A stretch of 8,585 nt of DNA from Bacteroidia bacterium (GCA_022425465.1 JAKMFK010000140.1:1-8585), one strand, 5' to 3'; shown: positions 1 to 6,062, counted from the first letter of the stretch. Program-made: numbers and translations. Notes: generated by a model from the sequence alone, not told the origin.

Positions 1-746
1 AATCGAACATGGAGTGTTTTAATGCCTCTCAAAACAAGGAATGAATCCATTGGAGCTGTAACTGCACCACTACTATTTTGAATCCGATACATCTCTTCTG
101 CAATCTTATCATCATTACACACTAAAGCACCCATAACAACATCACTATGTCCACCCAAATACTTTGTAACTGAATGCATAACAATATCTGCACCTAAATC
201 TAGTGGAGTTTGTAAATAAGGTGTTGCAAATGTGTTATCAACTGCCAATAAAGCATGATTGGATTTTGCAATTTTTGATACCGCTTCAAGATCAATGATA
301 TTCATCATAGGGTTTGTTGGTGTTTCCACCCAAATCAACTTAGTTTTATCATTAATCACATTGGAAATGTTTTCTATGTCAAGCATATCAACAAAGTGAA
401 ATTTGATACCGTATTTTTCAAAAATGGTTTTAAAAATTCGATATGAGCCGCCATAGAGATCATTGGTTGAAATTACTTCATCTCCAGGATTAAGCATTTT
501 AATTACACAATCAATAGCTGCCAAGCCACTTCCAAAACAAGCTCCGTATTTACCATTTTCAATGGCTGCCAGATTTGACTCTAGAGCATGTCTTGTAGGG
601 TTTCCTGTTCGACTATATTCAAACCCCTTATGATTTCCTATTCCGTCTTGAACATAAGTACTTGTTTGATATATTGGAGTCATAATAGCTCCTGTGGCAC
701 TGTCAGGTTCTAGTCCTGCATGAATAGCTTTGGTTCCGAATTTCAT
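1..746 (-). CDS. cystathionine gamma-synthase/gamma-lyase family PLP enzyme (3' part outside window)
   Basis: PLP-dependent enzyme of the Cys/Met metabolism family, acting in transsulfuration between cysteine and homocysteine in the cytoplasm. The reading frame is open to the window edge, so 248 of the usual 380 or so residues are visible. It starts at ATG 746 (MKFGTKAIHAG). Visible landmarks are YSRTGNPTR at 44-52 (phosphate-binding Tyr and Arg), FGSGLAAI at 71-78, YGGSYR at 98-103, VETPTNP at 140-146, Asp170 in AVDNTFATPY (pairs with the pyridine nitrogen), and the family signature DIVMHSVTKYLGGHS with Schiff-base Lys195. Methionine gamma-lyases carry a Cys in the YGC loop; here it is Gly, which favours a synthase or cystathionine gamma-lyase. 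Residues that separate synthase from lyase lie in the missing C-terminal part, so no symbol is given. It starts 33 nt after the tRNA-Leu gene on the same strand and has no clear promoter of its own, so co-transcription with the tRNA is possible. Confidence 0.93.
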   Translation of the reverse strand, partial: MKFGTKAIHAGLEPDSATGAIMTPIYQTSTYVQDGIGNHKGFEYSRTGNPTRHALESNLAAIENGKYGACFGSGLAAIDCVIKMLNPGDEVISTNDLYGGSYRIFKTIFEKYGIKFHFVDMLDIENISNVINDKTKLIWVETPTNPMMNIIDLEAVSKIAKSNHALLAVDNTFATPYLQTPLDLGADIVMHSVTKYLGGHSDVVMGALVCNDDKIAEEMYRIQNSSGAVTAPMDSFLVLRGIKTLHVR

Positions 747-779
747 TTTGTAATGAGTTATTAATATGGACGAGTATGT

Positions 780-864
780 GCTCACGACTGGATTCGAACC
801 AGCACGTCCTAAAGCGGACACCAGCCCCTCAAGCTGGCGTGTCTACCAATTTCACCACGTGAGC
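780..864 (-). tRNA. tRNA-Leu (anticodon GAG)
   Basis: An 85-nt class II tRNA on the minus strand. The acceptor stem GCTCACG (864-858) pairs perfectly with CGTGAGC (786-780). The anticodon arm is CCAGC-TTGAGGG-GCTGG, giving anticodon GAG, which reads the Leu codons CTC and CTT. A long variable arm follows, then a T arm with GGTTCGAATCC. The discriminator base is A, as expected for Leu. The next bases are CAT, so the CCA end is not encoded and must be added enzymatically. The gene sits between smpB and the cystathionine enzyme, both on the same strand. Confidence 0.97.
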
Positions 865-874
865 AATTAAGTTG

Positions 875-907
875 CGAATTTATGGCATTATTTAAGAATA
901 AGTTCAG
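875..907 (-). promoter_or_regulatory. possible promoter of tRNA-Leu
   Basis: On the minus strand, TAAATTCG (882-875) differs by one base from the Bacteroidota -7 box TAnnTTTG. A CTG (907-905) stands 22 nt upstream, one base away from the -33 TTG. Transcription would begin about 6 nt before the mature tRNA 5' end. Both boxes are imperfect, but the spacing equals that of the better promoters in this window. Confidence 0.35.
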
Positions 908-936
908 ATTTTTTAGTCGAATATAAATATCGATAA

Positions 937-1398
937 TCAGGTATATTTATTTATCTCACGATTAATCGCTTTATCCTTGAGACTATCGCGTTTATCATGT
1001 ATTTTTTTACCTTTTGCTATTCCAATCTCAATCTTTGCAAATCCTTTGACAGAAATAAACAATTCAATTGGAACAATTGTAATCCCTTGATCTTTTAATT
1101 TATTCTTAATCTTTTTCAGCTCTGTTTTATTAAGTAGTAGGCATTTGTCTCGGTCTGGATCTTGTTGGACATAACCTGCATTTTTAAATTCAGAAATACG
1201 AATGCCTTTAATTTTAAAGACCCCACTATCATCAAAAAAACAATACCCCTCAGAAATGCTAACTTTTTTGTCTCGAATAGACTTAATTTCAGCTCCAGTC
1301 AGAACTATTCCTGCCTCAAAAGTGTCACCAATAGAATATTCAAAATAGGCTTTTCGATTTCGAGTAATGTTGTTTTCTCTTTGTTTCTTTTTAGCCAC
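937..1398 (-). CDS. smpB: SsrA (tmRNA)-binding protein SmpB
   Basis: SmpB binds tmRNA and brings it, charged with alanine, into the empty A site of stalled ribosomes for trans-translation. At 153 aa it has normal family length. The N-terminal core reads NRKAYFEYSIGDTFEAGI, then LTGAEIKSIRDKKVSISEGY at 33-52, which matches the oligonucleotide-binding barrel of the family. The C-terminal tail is basic, with GKKIHDKRDSLKDKAINRE at about 130-148; this is the segment that enters the decoding site and mRNA channel. The position usually held by Trp in the LxGWE motif is Ala37. The ATG at 1398 lies inside the end of the upstream thioesterase-like gene (8-nt overlap, ATGGCTAA), which suggests translational coupling. 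It is the last gene of the mutS2 operon; no strong terminator hairpin was seen in the 72 nt between it and the tRNA. Confidence 0.96.
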   Translation of the reverse strand: MAKKKQRENNITRNRKAYFEYSIGDTFEAGIVLTGAEIKSIRDKKVSISEGYCFFDDSGVFKIKGIRISEFKNAGYVQQDPDRDKCLLLNKTELKKIKNKLKDQGITIVPIELFISVKGFAKIEIGIAKGKKIHDKRDSLKDKAINREINKYT

Positions 1399-1789
1399 TT
1401 TTTGCCTTTCTTTTTAATGTTTCAAGCTCATCAGAATTCAATATCTTCTGTCCCGTTTCAATTTGTGCAATTAGCTTTCCCCTTACTTTAGCATTTATCG
1501 TGCATATAACCTCATTATGTATTACGCTTTTAATTGTTGCAATGAACCTAACTTCATCACCAATTAGTGCTGGGGAAACATGTTTAACATTAACGAAGGT
1601 ACCAATTCCCTCCTCATCCACTTCTTTCATATCCAATACAAATAATCTACTAGACCACTCAGCATCACGAGCAAGTGCAAAAGTGCTGTAATAAGGATGT
1701 ACTTCCACTCCATTGAACTTTGCAGTATCTTTTTTGGATACTACCTTATAAAATTCTTTCGTATCTCCGTATTTAAATAATTGCTTCAT
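1391..1789 (-). CDS. hotdog-fold thioesterase-like protein (FlK-like)
   Basis: A 132-aa protein that looks like a single-domain hotdog acyl-CoA thioesterase of the fluoroacetyl-CoA thioesterase (FlK)-like type. The central block reads HPYYSTFALARDAEW at 31-45, followed by GIGTFVNVKHVSPALIGDEV at 61-80, the hotdog helix and following strands. Thr36, Glu44 and His70 are spaced 8 and 26 residues apart, the same spacing as Thr42, Glu50 and His76 that I recall as the catalytic residues of Streptomyces cattleya FlK. A Trp follows the Glu in both. The N terminus holds no signal peptide, so it is probably cytoplasmic. The substrate is unknown; fluoroacetyl-CoA itself is unlikely in this setting, and a housekeeping acyl-CoA is more plausible. 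It starts 27 nt after mutS2 and overlaps smpB by 8 nt, so it belongs to the same operon. The family call comes from motif reading only. Confidence 0.75.
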   Translation of the reverse strand: MKQLFKYGDTKEFYKVVSKKDTAKFNGVEVHPYYSTFALARDAEWSSRLFVLDMKEVDEEGIGTFVNVKHVSPALIGDEVRFIATIKSVIHNEVICTINAKVRGKLIAQIETGQKILNSDELETLKRKAKSG

Positions 1790-1816
1790 GTAAATATGAA
1801 TACTTCAATAGCGAAG

Positions 1817-4162
1817 TTAACTTAATTCTATGATACTAATTCCCTCACCTCCTAAATCAACCCGTTCATATGAAATATCAACTATTATTGGATTTAGTTT
1901 TAAATGCTTTCTAATTTCTGTTCTTAAAATACCATTTCCTTTACCATGTAAAATTCTCAGTTTAGAAACACCCATAATCAATGCTGTATCAATTAAATTA
2001 TCTACTTCACCAAGAGCTTCATGCGTCCTCATTCCTCGAACATCAATTTCTGATTTAAAATTCTTCTGCTTCTGAAGATAGGAAGATTCACTTATATACT
2101 TTTTTACTTTTTTAGCATTTTTTTCTCCTACCTTCTCAATATTTTCTATGCTTGTTTTGGTTGTCAAACCACCAAAATTTATAGTAATTCTATTCTTTTT
2201 GATTTCCGTTATTTCTCCAGCAGTATCCGAACCTTTAACTTGCACTTGATCTCCAATTTCATAGACTATATCAGATGAATATTCAGGGTGTTTTTTACCC
2301 AATTTTGATACTTTTTGGCTTAATGAATTTCTTACCTTATTTGTTTTTTTCTTTTCAGCAGCATTCTCTTTGATAACTCTGATTGTCTTTTCGATCTCTT
2401 TGTTTGCCGACTTTATAATAGAGCTGGCTTGCGTATTCGCTTGCTGGATAATCTGAGATTTATGGTTCTCAATTTGCTCTTTAAGCAATCTATATTCACG
2501 TTCATAGTCTTTTGCATTAGCTAGTTTTTTATTCAACTCTCTTTCTTTTTCCTTGAGTTTCTCGTGTTGTGACTGTACATCAGAGAGTAATTCATCTAAA
2601 TCATATTGTTTCGTATCTGTCAGTGCTTTTGCTCTTTTTATTATTTTTTTATTGAGACCGATATTACTGGCTACTTCAAATGAGAAAGAACTTCCAGGCT
2701 TTCCAACTTGCAATTTGTATAACGGAATTAAATTTTCAACATCAAACAGCATTGCAGCATTCTGAATTCCATTGAGCTGATCAGCTTTGGCCTTTATATT
2801 GCTGAAATGAGTCGTAATAATACCATACGTATTTTTTGCGTGAATAGATTCCAAGACAGCCTCTGCAATTGGCCCTCCAAACATAGGATCTGTCCCAGTA
2901 CCTATCTCATCCATTAAAATCAATGTTTTATCATTACAAAAATTAACGATGTGTTTAGCTGACTTAAGATGAGATGAATATGTACTTAAATCTGACTCAA
3001 TACTTTGATCATCTCCAATATCTATAAAAATATGCTCAAAAAGTTGGAAAGTACTTTCAGCAGTACATGGGACCAAAAAACCATGTTGCAACATCATTTG
3101 GAGCAAACCGACTGTTTTTAATGCAACTGACTTACCTCCTGCGTTTGGACCTGAGATTACAATAATGCGGTTATTTTTATCTAACGAGTAATCAAGAGGC
3201 ACTAATTGCTTATTTTCATCTTTAAGCCTTTCTTTTAGTAGTGGGTGTTTACTATTGATGACATAAGTATGCGAATCAAACTTTGGTAACTCACATTCCC
3301 AGTCAGATGCAAGCCTAGCTTTTGATCTTACAAAGTCATAAAATGCCAAATTTTGTCTTGCTATCTTAATATCACTTAAATTAGAAACGATGTGTTTCGT
3401 TGCTCTCTTCAAAATAGTAACAATTTCCTGCCTCTTTTTTATTTGTAACTCTGACAGGTCATTGTTTAAACTTACAATTTCAATTGGTTCTATGTATGAA
3501 ATTTTACCCGTACCGGATTGATCAATTAATACGCCATGCACCTTTCGTTTATGTTCCGATAAAACAGGAAGTACTACTCTCCCATTTTTTATACCCAACT
3601 CTGTATCGGCAAGCAATCCTTTTTCTTTGGCATGTAAAAAAATAGAATTTGAACTCTTAAATATGCTGGTCTCTAATTTTTTTATTTGACCATATATTTT
3701 ACGAAGCGTGGGCGTGGCAGATGGTTTAATACTTCCATCCGGATCTAGAATTTGATCTATCTGATCAATTAGCGAGTAGTCAATAGCTCCCTCTTTAAAA
3801 ACACGTGATAGTTTTGGATATTCCTCAAGATTATTTTTAAAAAAATCATCTACCTTTTTACTCGATTTAAGAAAATCACTAATTTCTTGTATTGACTCAG
3901 TTTCATAAAAAAACCCTTGAATATGGGCAGTTTTTTCATGTAAATCAAAGTCAAGTGGAAGTGATACATTTAGTTGAGCTTCGTCAAGTATTTTTAGTGC
4001 CTCCTTAGTCTGTTCTAACCATAATGAAAGGATCTCTGATTGGTGTGTAAATCTTATTTTTTGGTATATTGATTTTCCTAATTCCGTCTCACAATGATTT
4101 TTCGCAAATTCAAGAATTTGATCAAAGCCTAATTTTTTATGAATATTTTTTGGAAAAAGCAC
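1817..4162 (-). CDS. mutS2: MutS2 (ATPase with C-terminal Smr nuclease domain)
   Basis: MutS2 is a MutS paralogue without the mismatch-recognition domain. It has been linked to suppression of recombination and, in Bacillus subtilis, to splitting or rescue of collided ribosomes. The 781-aa length fits the family. The order is: helical core and clamp (about 1-330); ATPase with Walker A GPNAGGKS at 338-345, signature DDQSIESDLSTYSSHL at 384-399, Walker B LILMDEIGTGTDP at 414-426 and switch His452 in TTHFS; a charged, probably coiled-coil stretch at about 520-605; a KOW-like beta segment at about 633-675; and an Smr domain at about 706-781 with DVRGMR (707-712) and HGKGNG (739-744). All ATPase and Smr hallmark residues are present, so it should be active. 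The start codon is GTG, not ATG: a TAA lies in frame 7 codons upstream, and the N terminus LFPKNIHKKLGFDQI aligns with the usual family start. It begins 2 nt after the lipoprotein stop codon. Confidence 0.97.
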   Translation of the reverse strand: MLFPKNIHKKLGFDQILEFAKNHCETELGKSIYQKIRFTHQSEILSLWLEQTKEALKILDEAQLNVSLPLDFDLHEKTAHIQGFFYETESIQEISDFLKSSKKVDDFFKNNLEEYPKLSRVFKEGAIDYSLIDQIDQILDPDGSIKPSATPTLRKIYGQIKKLETSIFKSSNSIFLHAKEKGLLADTELGIKNGRVVLPVLSEHKRKVHGVLIDQSGTGKISYIEPIEIVSLNNDLSELQIKKRQEIVTILKRATKHIVSNLSDIKIARQNLAFYDFVRSKARLASDWECELPKFDSHTYVINSKHPLLKERLKDENKQLVPLDYSLDKNNRIIVISGPNAGGKSVALKTVGLLQMMLQHGFLVPCTAESTFQLFEHIFIDIGDDQSIESDLSTYSSHLKSAKHIVNFCNDKTLILMDEIGTGTDPMFGGPIAEAVLESIHAKNTYGIITTHFSNIKAKADQLNGIQNAAMLFDVENLIPLYKLQVGKPGSSFSFEVASNIGLNKKIIKRAKALTDTKQYDLDELLSDVQSQHEKLKEKERELNKKLANAKDYEREYRLLKEQIENHKSQIIQQANTQASSIIKSANKEIEKTIRVIKENAAEKKKTNKVRNSLSQKVSKLGKKHPEYSSDIVYEIGDQVQVKGSDTAGEITEIKKNRITINFGGLTTKTSIENIEKVGEKNAKKVKKYISESSYLQKQKNFKSEIDVRGMRTHEALGEVDNLIDTALIMGVSKLRILHGKGNGILRTEIRKHLKLNPIIVDISYERVDLGGEGISIIELS

Positions 4163-4164
4163 AA

Positions 4165-4503
4165 CTAGTAACGATTTATCTTCTTACCAACTTCATCCAT
4201 TAATTGAGCCAATATTTTAGGATTTCTTGCATATGATCGGAGGCTACTATCAAATTGTTCTGCATTTGTGTTGTACTTATTGAATACAATAGTGTAAGAA
4301 GTATCTCTCATCATTTTGCCTTCAATACTTCCCGTTACAAACGATTTTTGGGCTGCATCTAATATTTTTAGATCTTTTATAATCTCTATCATTACTTTTT
4401 CTTCAATTACATTATCAGATTTCTGTTCTTTATTTGAGTTACATCCAAAAATTGTAATTATTAAATAAAGTAAAAATATCTTTGTGACTAAAATATGTCT
4501 CAT
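4165..4503 (-). CDS. DUF4296-type lipoprotein
   Basis: A small lipoprotein of 112 aa resembling the DUF4296 family, found in Bacteroidota and without known function. The signal peptide MRHILVTKIFLLYLIITIFGC has a lipobox-like IFGC ending at Cys21, so the mature protein should be membrane-anchored in the cell envelope. The mature part is charged and helical, with IEIIKDLKILDAAQK, then DTSYTIVFNKYN and LAQLMDEVGKKINRY at the end. A longer frame open to ATG 4536 would add 11 residues ahead of the basic n-region and give an odd signal peptide, so ATG 4503 is preferred. Even then, the first 9 nt overlap the start of yggS on the opposite strand. It is the first gene of the operon with mutS2, which starts 2 nt after its TAG stop. 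No exact TAnnTTTG box was found upstream of it within yggS, so its promoter is unresolved. Confidence 0.8.
   Translation of the reverse strand: MRHILVTKIFLLYLIITIFGCNSNKEQKSDNVIEEKVMIEIIKDLKILDAAQKSFVTGSIEGKMMRDTSYTIVFNKYNTNAEQFDSSLRSYARNPKILAQLMDEVGKKINRY
4452..4484 (+). promoter_or_regulatory. promoter of yggS, inside the lipoprotein gene
   Basis: TTG (4452-4454), then 22 nt, then TATCTTTG (4477-4484), an exact match to the Bacteroidota -7 consensus TAnnTTTG. Transcription should begin near 4488-4490, leaving only about 5-7 nt before the yggS ATG at 4495. The whole element lies within the signal-peptide codons of the opposite-strand lipoprotein gene. Confidence 0.65.
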
Positions 4504-5139
4504 TCTATACACGAAAATATCACACAAATACGGCAAGAAATAGGAAATGTCGAATTAGTTGTGGTTTCAAAATATAGAACAATTGGGGAATTAAACCAAG
4601 TATATGAAACGAATCAGCGAGATTTTGCTGAGAATAGAGTTCAAGAACTCACAAAAAAGAAAGAATTGATGCCAAATGACATCCGTTGGCATATGATTGG
4701 TCATCTACAAACCAACAAGGTTAAATTTATAGCTCCGTTTATCCATCTTATTCAATCCGTTGATCGTATTAAGTTACTTAAAGAAATTAATAAAGAAGCG
4801 AGAAAGAATCACCGAGTTATTCCTATTCTTTTACAAGTTCATATTGCTGAAGAAGAACATAAATTTGGTTTCTCAATGAATGATCTTGCACAAATTTTCG
4901 AATCTAATGAAATTTTAGAATTTAAAAATGTTGAACTCCTCGGTTTGATGGGTATGGCAACCAACACGACTAACACAGCGATTATAAAATCTGAATTCAA
5001 AAAACTTGAATCCTTTTTCAATAAATGGAAAGATCAGATGAACTGGACTACACTTTCAATGGGAATGAGCGGTGATTACATTCAGGCAATTGAATGTGGT
5101 AGCTCCCTAATTCGAGTAGGGAGTAGAATCTTTCAATAA
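4495..5139 (+). CDS. yggS: YggS/PROSC family PLP homeostasis protein
   Basis: A 214-aa cytoplasmic PLP-binding protein of the YggS/YlmE/PLPBP family. It has no known enzymatic reaction and helps balance free pyridoxal phosphate, affecting amino-acid metabolism. The fold resembles the N-terminal barrel of alanine racemase. PLP-binding Lys26 lies in LVVVSKYRT. AENRVQEL (45-52) matches the family GENRVQE block, HMIGHLQTNK is at 66-75, VHIAEEEHKFGF in the middle, LLGLMGMAT follows, SMGMSGDY is at 188-195 and GSSLIRVGSRIF is at 202-213 near the C terminus. The Gly of GENRVQE is Ala here, a mild change. ATG 4495 is the only possible nearby start: an in-frame TAA lies 6 nt upstream, and the next ATG would remove the PLP lysine. 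The mRNA is probably almost leaderless. A hairpin terminator follows the stop by 21 nt, so the gene is monocistronic. Confidence 0.95.
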   Translation: MSHSIHENITQIRQEIGNVELVVVSKYRTIGELNQVYETNQRDFAENRVQELTKKKELMPNDIRWHMIGHLQTNKVKFIAPFIHLIQSVDRIKLLKEINKEARKNHRVIPILLQVHIAEEEHKFGFSMNDLAQIFESNEILEFKNVELLGLMGMATNTTNTAIIKSEFKKLESFFNKWKDQMNWTTLSMGMSGDYIQAIECGSSLIRVGSRIFQ

Positions 5140-5154
5140 ATCACAAAATGGTAT

Positions 5155-5288
5155 AAATAAGAAAAGGTCCCCGAGAGGACCTTTTCAATTGACTATGAAA
5201 ACTCTAAATCTTGGGCTAGAACGCCCAAGGTCTTTAATCTATATTGCCTCTATTATGTTGAGACGCTTAACGATTGCCTTGTTTGTTG
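5155..5288 (-). ncRNA. candidate small RNA between rpmA and yggS
   Basis: A putative minus-strand transcript of about 130 nt that has its own promoter-like element (5324-5292) and ends at the 5186-5161 hairpin. Inside are two smaller hairpins: a 5-bp GTCTC/GAGGC stem with one G-U pair and a 9-nt loop (5264-5246), and a 7-bp CTTGGGC/GCCCAAG stem with a 6-nt loop (5229-5210). The minus strand carries no convincing reading frame here. It does not match any RNA family I recognise; it seems too short for the usual 6S RNA. The alternative is that this is simply the 3' untranslated region of rplU-rpmA. The ends given are estimates from the promoter and terminator positions. Confidence 0.3.
5161..5186. 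terminator. hairpin terminator, probably bidirectional
   Basis: A perfect 10-bp stem, GAAAAGGTCC (5161-5170) with GGACCTTTTC (5177-5186), and a 6-nt loop CCGAGA. On the plus strand it ends yggS. On the minus strand the 3' arm is followed by TTATTTAT, so it should also stop transcripts coming from the rpmA side or from the candidate small RNA. Confidence 0.88.
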
Positions 5289-5291
5289 ATA

Positions 5292-5324
5292 CGAATTTAC
5301 AACTAATATTCAGATGAACAACAA
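5292..5324 (-). promoter_or_regulatory. orphan promoter-like element driving the candidate small RNA
   Basis: On the minus strand, TTG (5324-5322), then 22 nt, then TAAATTCG (5299-5292). This is one base from TAnnTTTG and identical to the box in front of tRNA-Leu. The 22-nt spacing equals that of the yggS and rplU promoters. There is no protein gene downstream on this strand before the 5161-5186 terminator. Confidence 0.35.
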
Positions 5325-5331
5325 TCCGAAT

Positions 5332-5351
5332 AAAAAAAATTTGTTTTTTTT
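5332..5351 (-). terminator. weak A/T-only hairpin at the end of rpmA
   Basis: On the plus strand, eight A (5332-5339), TTTG, then eight T (5344-5351). Read on the minus strand this gives A8-CAAA-T8, an all-AU stem whose 3' arm is itself a U tract. It overlaps the rpmA stop codon (TAA, 5352-5350). It could act as a terminator or a pause, but without G-C pairs the stem is weak. Confidence 0.35.
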
Positions 5352-5598
5352 AAACTACGTTCACAAACGAACGATTATTTGCTTTTTTCTTATACTCTAC
5401 CTTACCATCAGTTAGTGCAAATAAAGTGTGATCTTTACCCATACCCACATTTTTACCAGGATGGTGAACTGTACCACGTTGTCTAACTAATATGTTGCCG
5501 GCGATACACTCTTGCCCACCGAATATTTTAACACCAAGTCGTTTACTATGTGACTCTCTTCCGTTTTTACTACTTCCAGCTCCTTTTTTATGTGCCAT
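5350..5598 (-). CDS. rpmA: 50S ribosomal protein L27
   Basis: Large-subunit ribosomal protein L27, whose N-terminal tail reaches the peptidyl-transferase centre and contacts the P-site tRNA. At 82 aa it is of normal length. The N terminus is [20 protein letters not shown], so the mature tail is encoded directly and there is no cleavable extension of the type seen in Firmicutes. The body [21 protein letters not shown] follows, then [17 protein letters not shown], all hallmarks of the family. It starts 3 nt after the rplU stop codon, so the two are transcribed and probably translated together, the usual arrangement of these two ribosomal genes. The protein ends in NRSFVNVV, and the stop codon lies within an A/T hairpin. 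Confidence 0.97.
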   Translation of the reverse strand: MAHKKGAGSSKNGRESHSKRLGVKIFGGQECIAGNILVRQRGTVHHPGKNVGMGKDHTLFALTDGKVEYKKKANNRSFVNVV

Positions 5599-5601
5599 GG
5601 T

Positions 5602-5916
5602 TTATTTTGCCTTAATGCTTTCTATTTGAATATGTGTTAGGTACTGTCTGTGGCCATTTTTAACCTTGTACCCTTTTCTTCTTTTTTTCTTAAAAACAAT
5701 AACCTTGTCTCCTTTAAGATGGTCAAGTACTTTAGCTTTTACAGTGGCTCCTTTAATTGATGGAGTTCCTACAGTTACTTTACCCGAATCTTCAACAAGC
5801 ATTACGTTATCAAAACTAACTGATTTACCAGTGTCTTCACCTAATCTATGGACATACAATTTTTGATCTTTTTGAACCTTAAATTGCTTGCCTGCTATAT
5901 CAACTATTGCGTACAT
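5602..5916 (-). CDS. rplU: 50S ribosomal protein L21
   Basis: Large-subunit ribosomal protein L21, which binds 23S rRNA. At 104 aa it has the usual length. It begins [20 protein letters not shown], the typical L21 start, with [20 protein letters not shown] in the middle and the basic C-terminal stretch [20 protein letters not shown], which carries the L21 signature (KKRRKxYxxxxGHRQ). The ATG at 5916 is preceded by a good promoter with a leader of about a dozen nucleotides. It is the first gene of a two-gene unit with rpmA. The upstream neighbour rplS is divergent, and the 146 nt between them carry a promoter for each side. Confidence 0.97.
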   Translation of the reverse strand: MYAIVDIAGKQFKVQKDQKLYVHRLGEDTGKSVSFDNVMLVEDSGKVTVGTPSIKGATVKAKVLDHLKGDKVIVFKKKRRKGYKVKNGHRQYLTHIQIESIKAK

Positions 5917-5932
5917 ATTATTTTTGGAGCTG

Positions 5933-5965
5933 CAAAAGTAAAATTTATTTACATATCTACCTCAA
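5933..5965 (-). promoter_or_regulatory. promoter of rplU-rpmA
   Basis: On the minus strand, TTG (5965-5963), 22 nt, then TACTTTTG (5940-5933), an exact match to TAnnTTTG. The predicted transcript start near 5928 gives a leader of about 12 nt before the rplU ATG. There is no room for the structured leader known to regulate L21 in some other bacteria. Confidence 0.7.
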
Positions 5966-6012
5966 TACCGATTCTTTTTTCTTTCAAAATATCGACATTT
6001 TTTTTTATAATG

Positions 6013-6044
6013 TTTATAAGCCCTCGTTCTTTTTATTACATTTG
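6013..6044 (+). promoter_or_regulatory. promoter of rplS
   Basis: TACATTTG (6037-6044) matches TAnnTTTG exactly. The upstream region has TTTA at 6013-6016 (21 nt spacing) rather than a clean TTG, so the -33 box is weak. The predicted transcript start near 6048 would leave about 15 nt, including an A-rich run, before the ATG at 6063. Confidence 0.55.
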
Positions 6045-6062
6045 CACCCACTTATTAAAAAA

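Noticed and set aside
928..935. TATCGATA palindrome between tRNA-Leu and smpB
   Set aside because: Eight A/T-rich bases with no partner repeat and no T run; expected by chance and not a terminator.
1162..2765. Plus-strand open frames at 1162-1491, 1500-1691, 1830-2075 and 2553-2765
   Set aside because: They lie opposite smpB, the thioesterase-like gene and mutS2, their proteins look like no family, and they are shadows of AT-rich coding DNA.
4504..4536. Longer start of the lipoprotein gene at ATG 4536
   Set aside because: It adds 11 residues before a well-formed signal peptide and lengthens the overlap with yggS. ATG 4503 gives a standard lipoprotein signal.
4504..4620. Promoter for the lipoprotein-mutS2 operon within yggS
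   Set aside because: Only near matches were seen on the minus strand (TATATTTTG with wrong internal spacing, GTATTTG). None fits TAnnTTTG, so no feature is called.
5907..6062. In-frame upstream extension of rplS adding 52 residues
   Set aside because: The residues are Phe/Tyr-rich and unrelated to L19, and the stretch crosses both the rplU and rplS promoters. ATG 6063 gives a normal-length L19.
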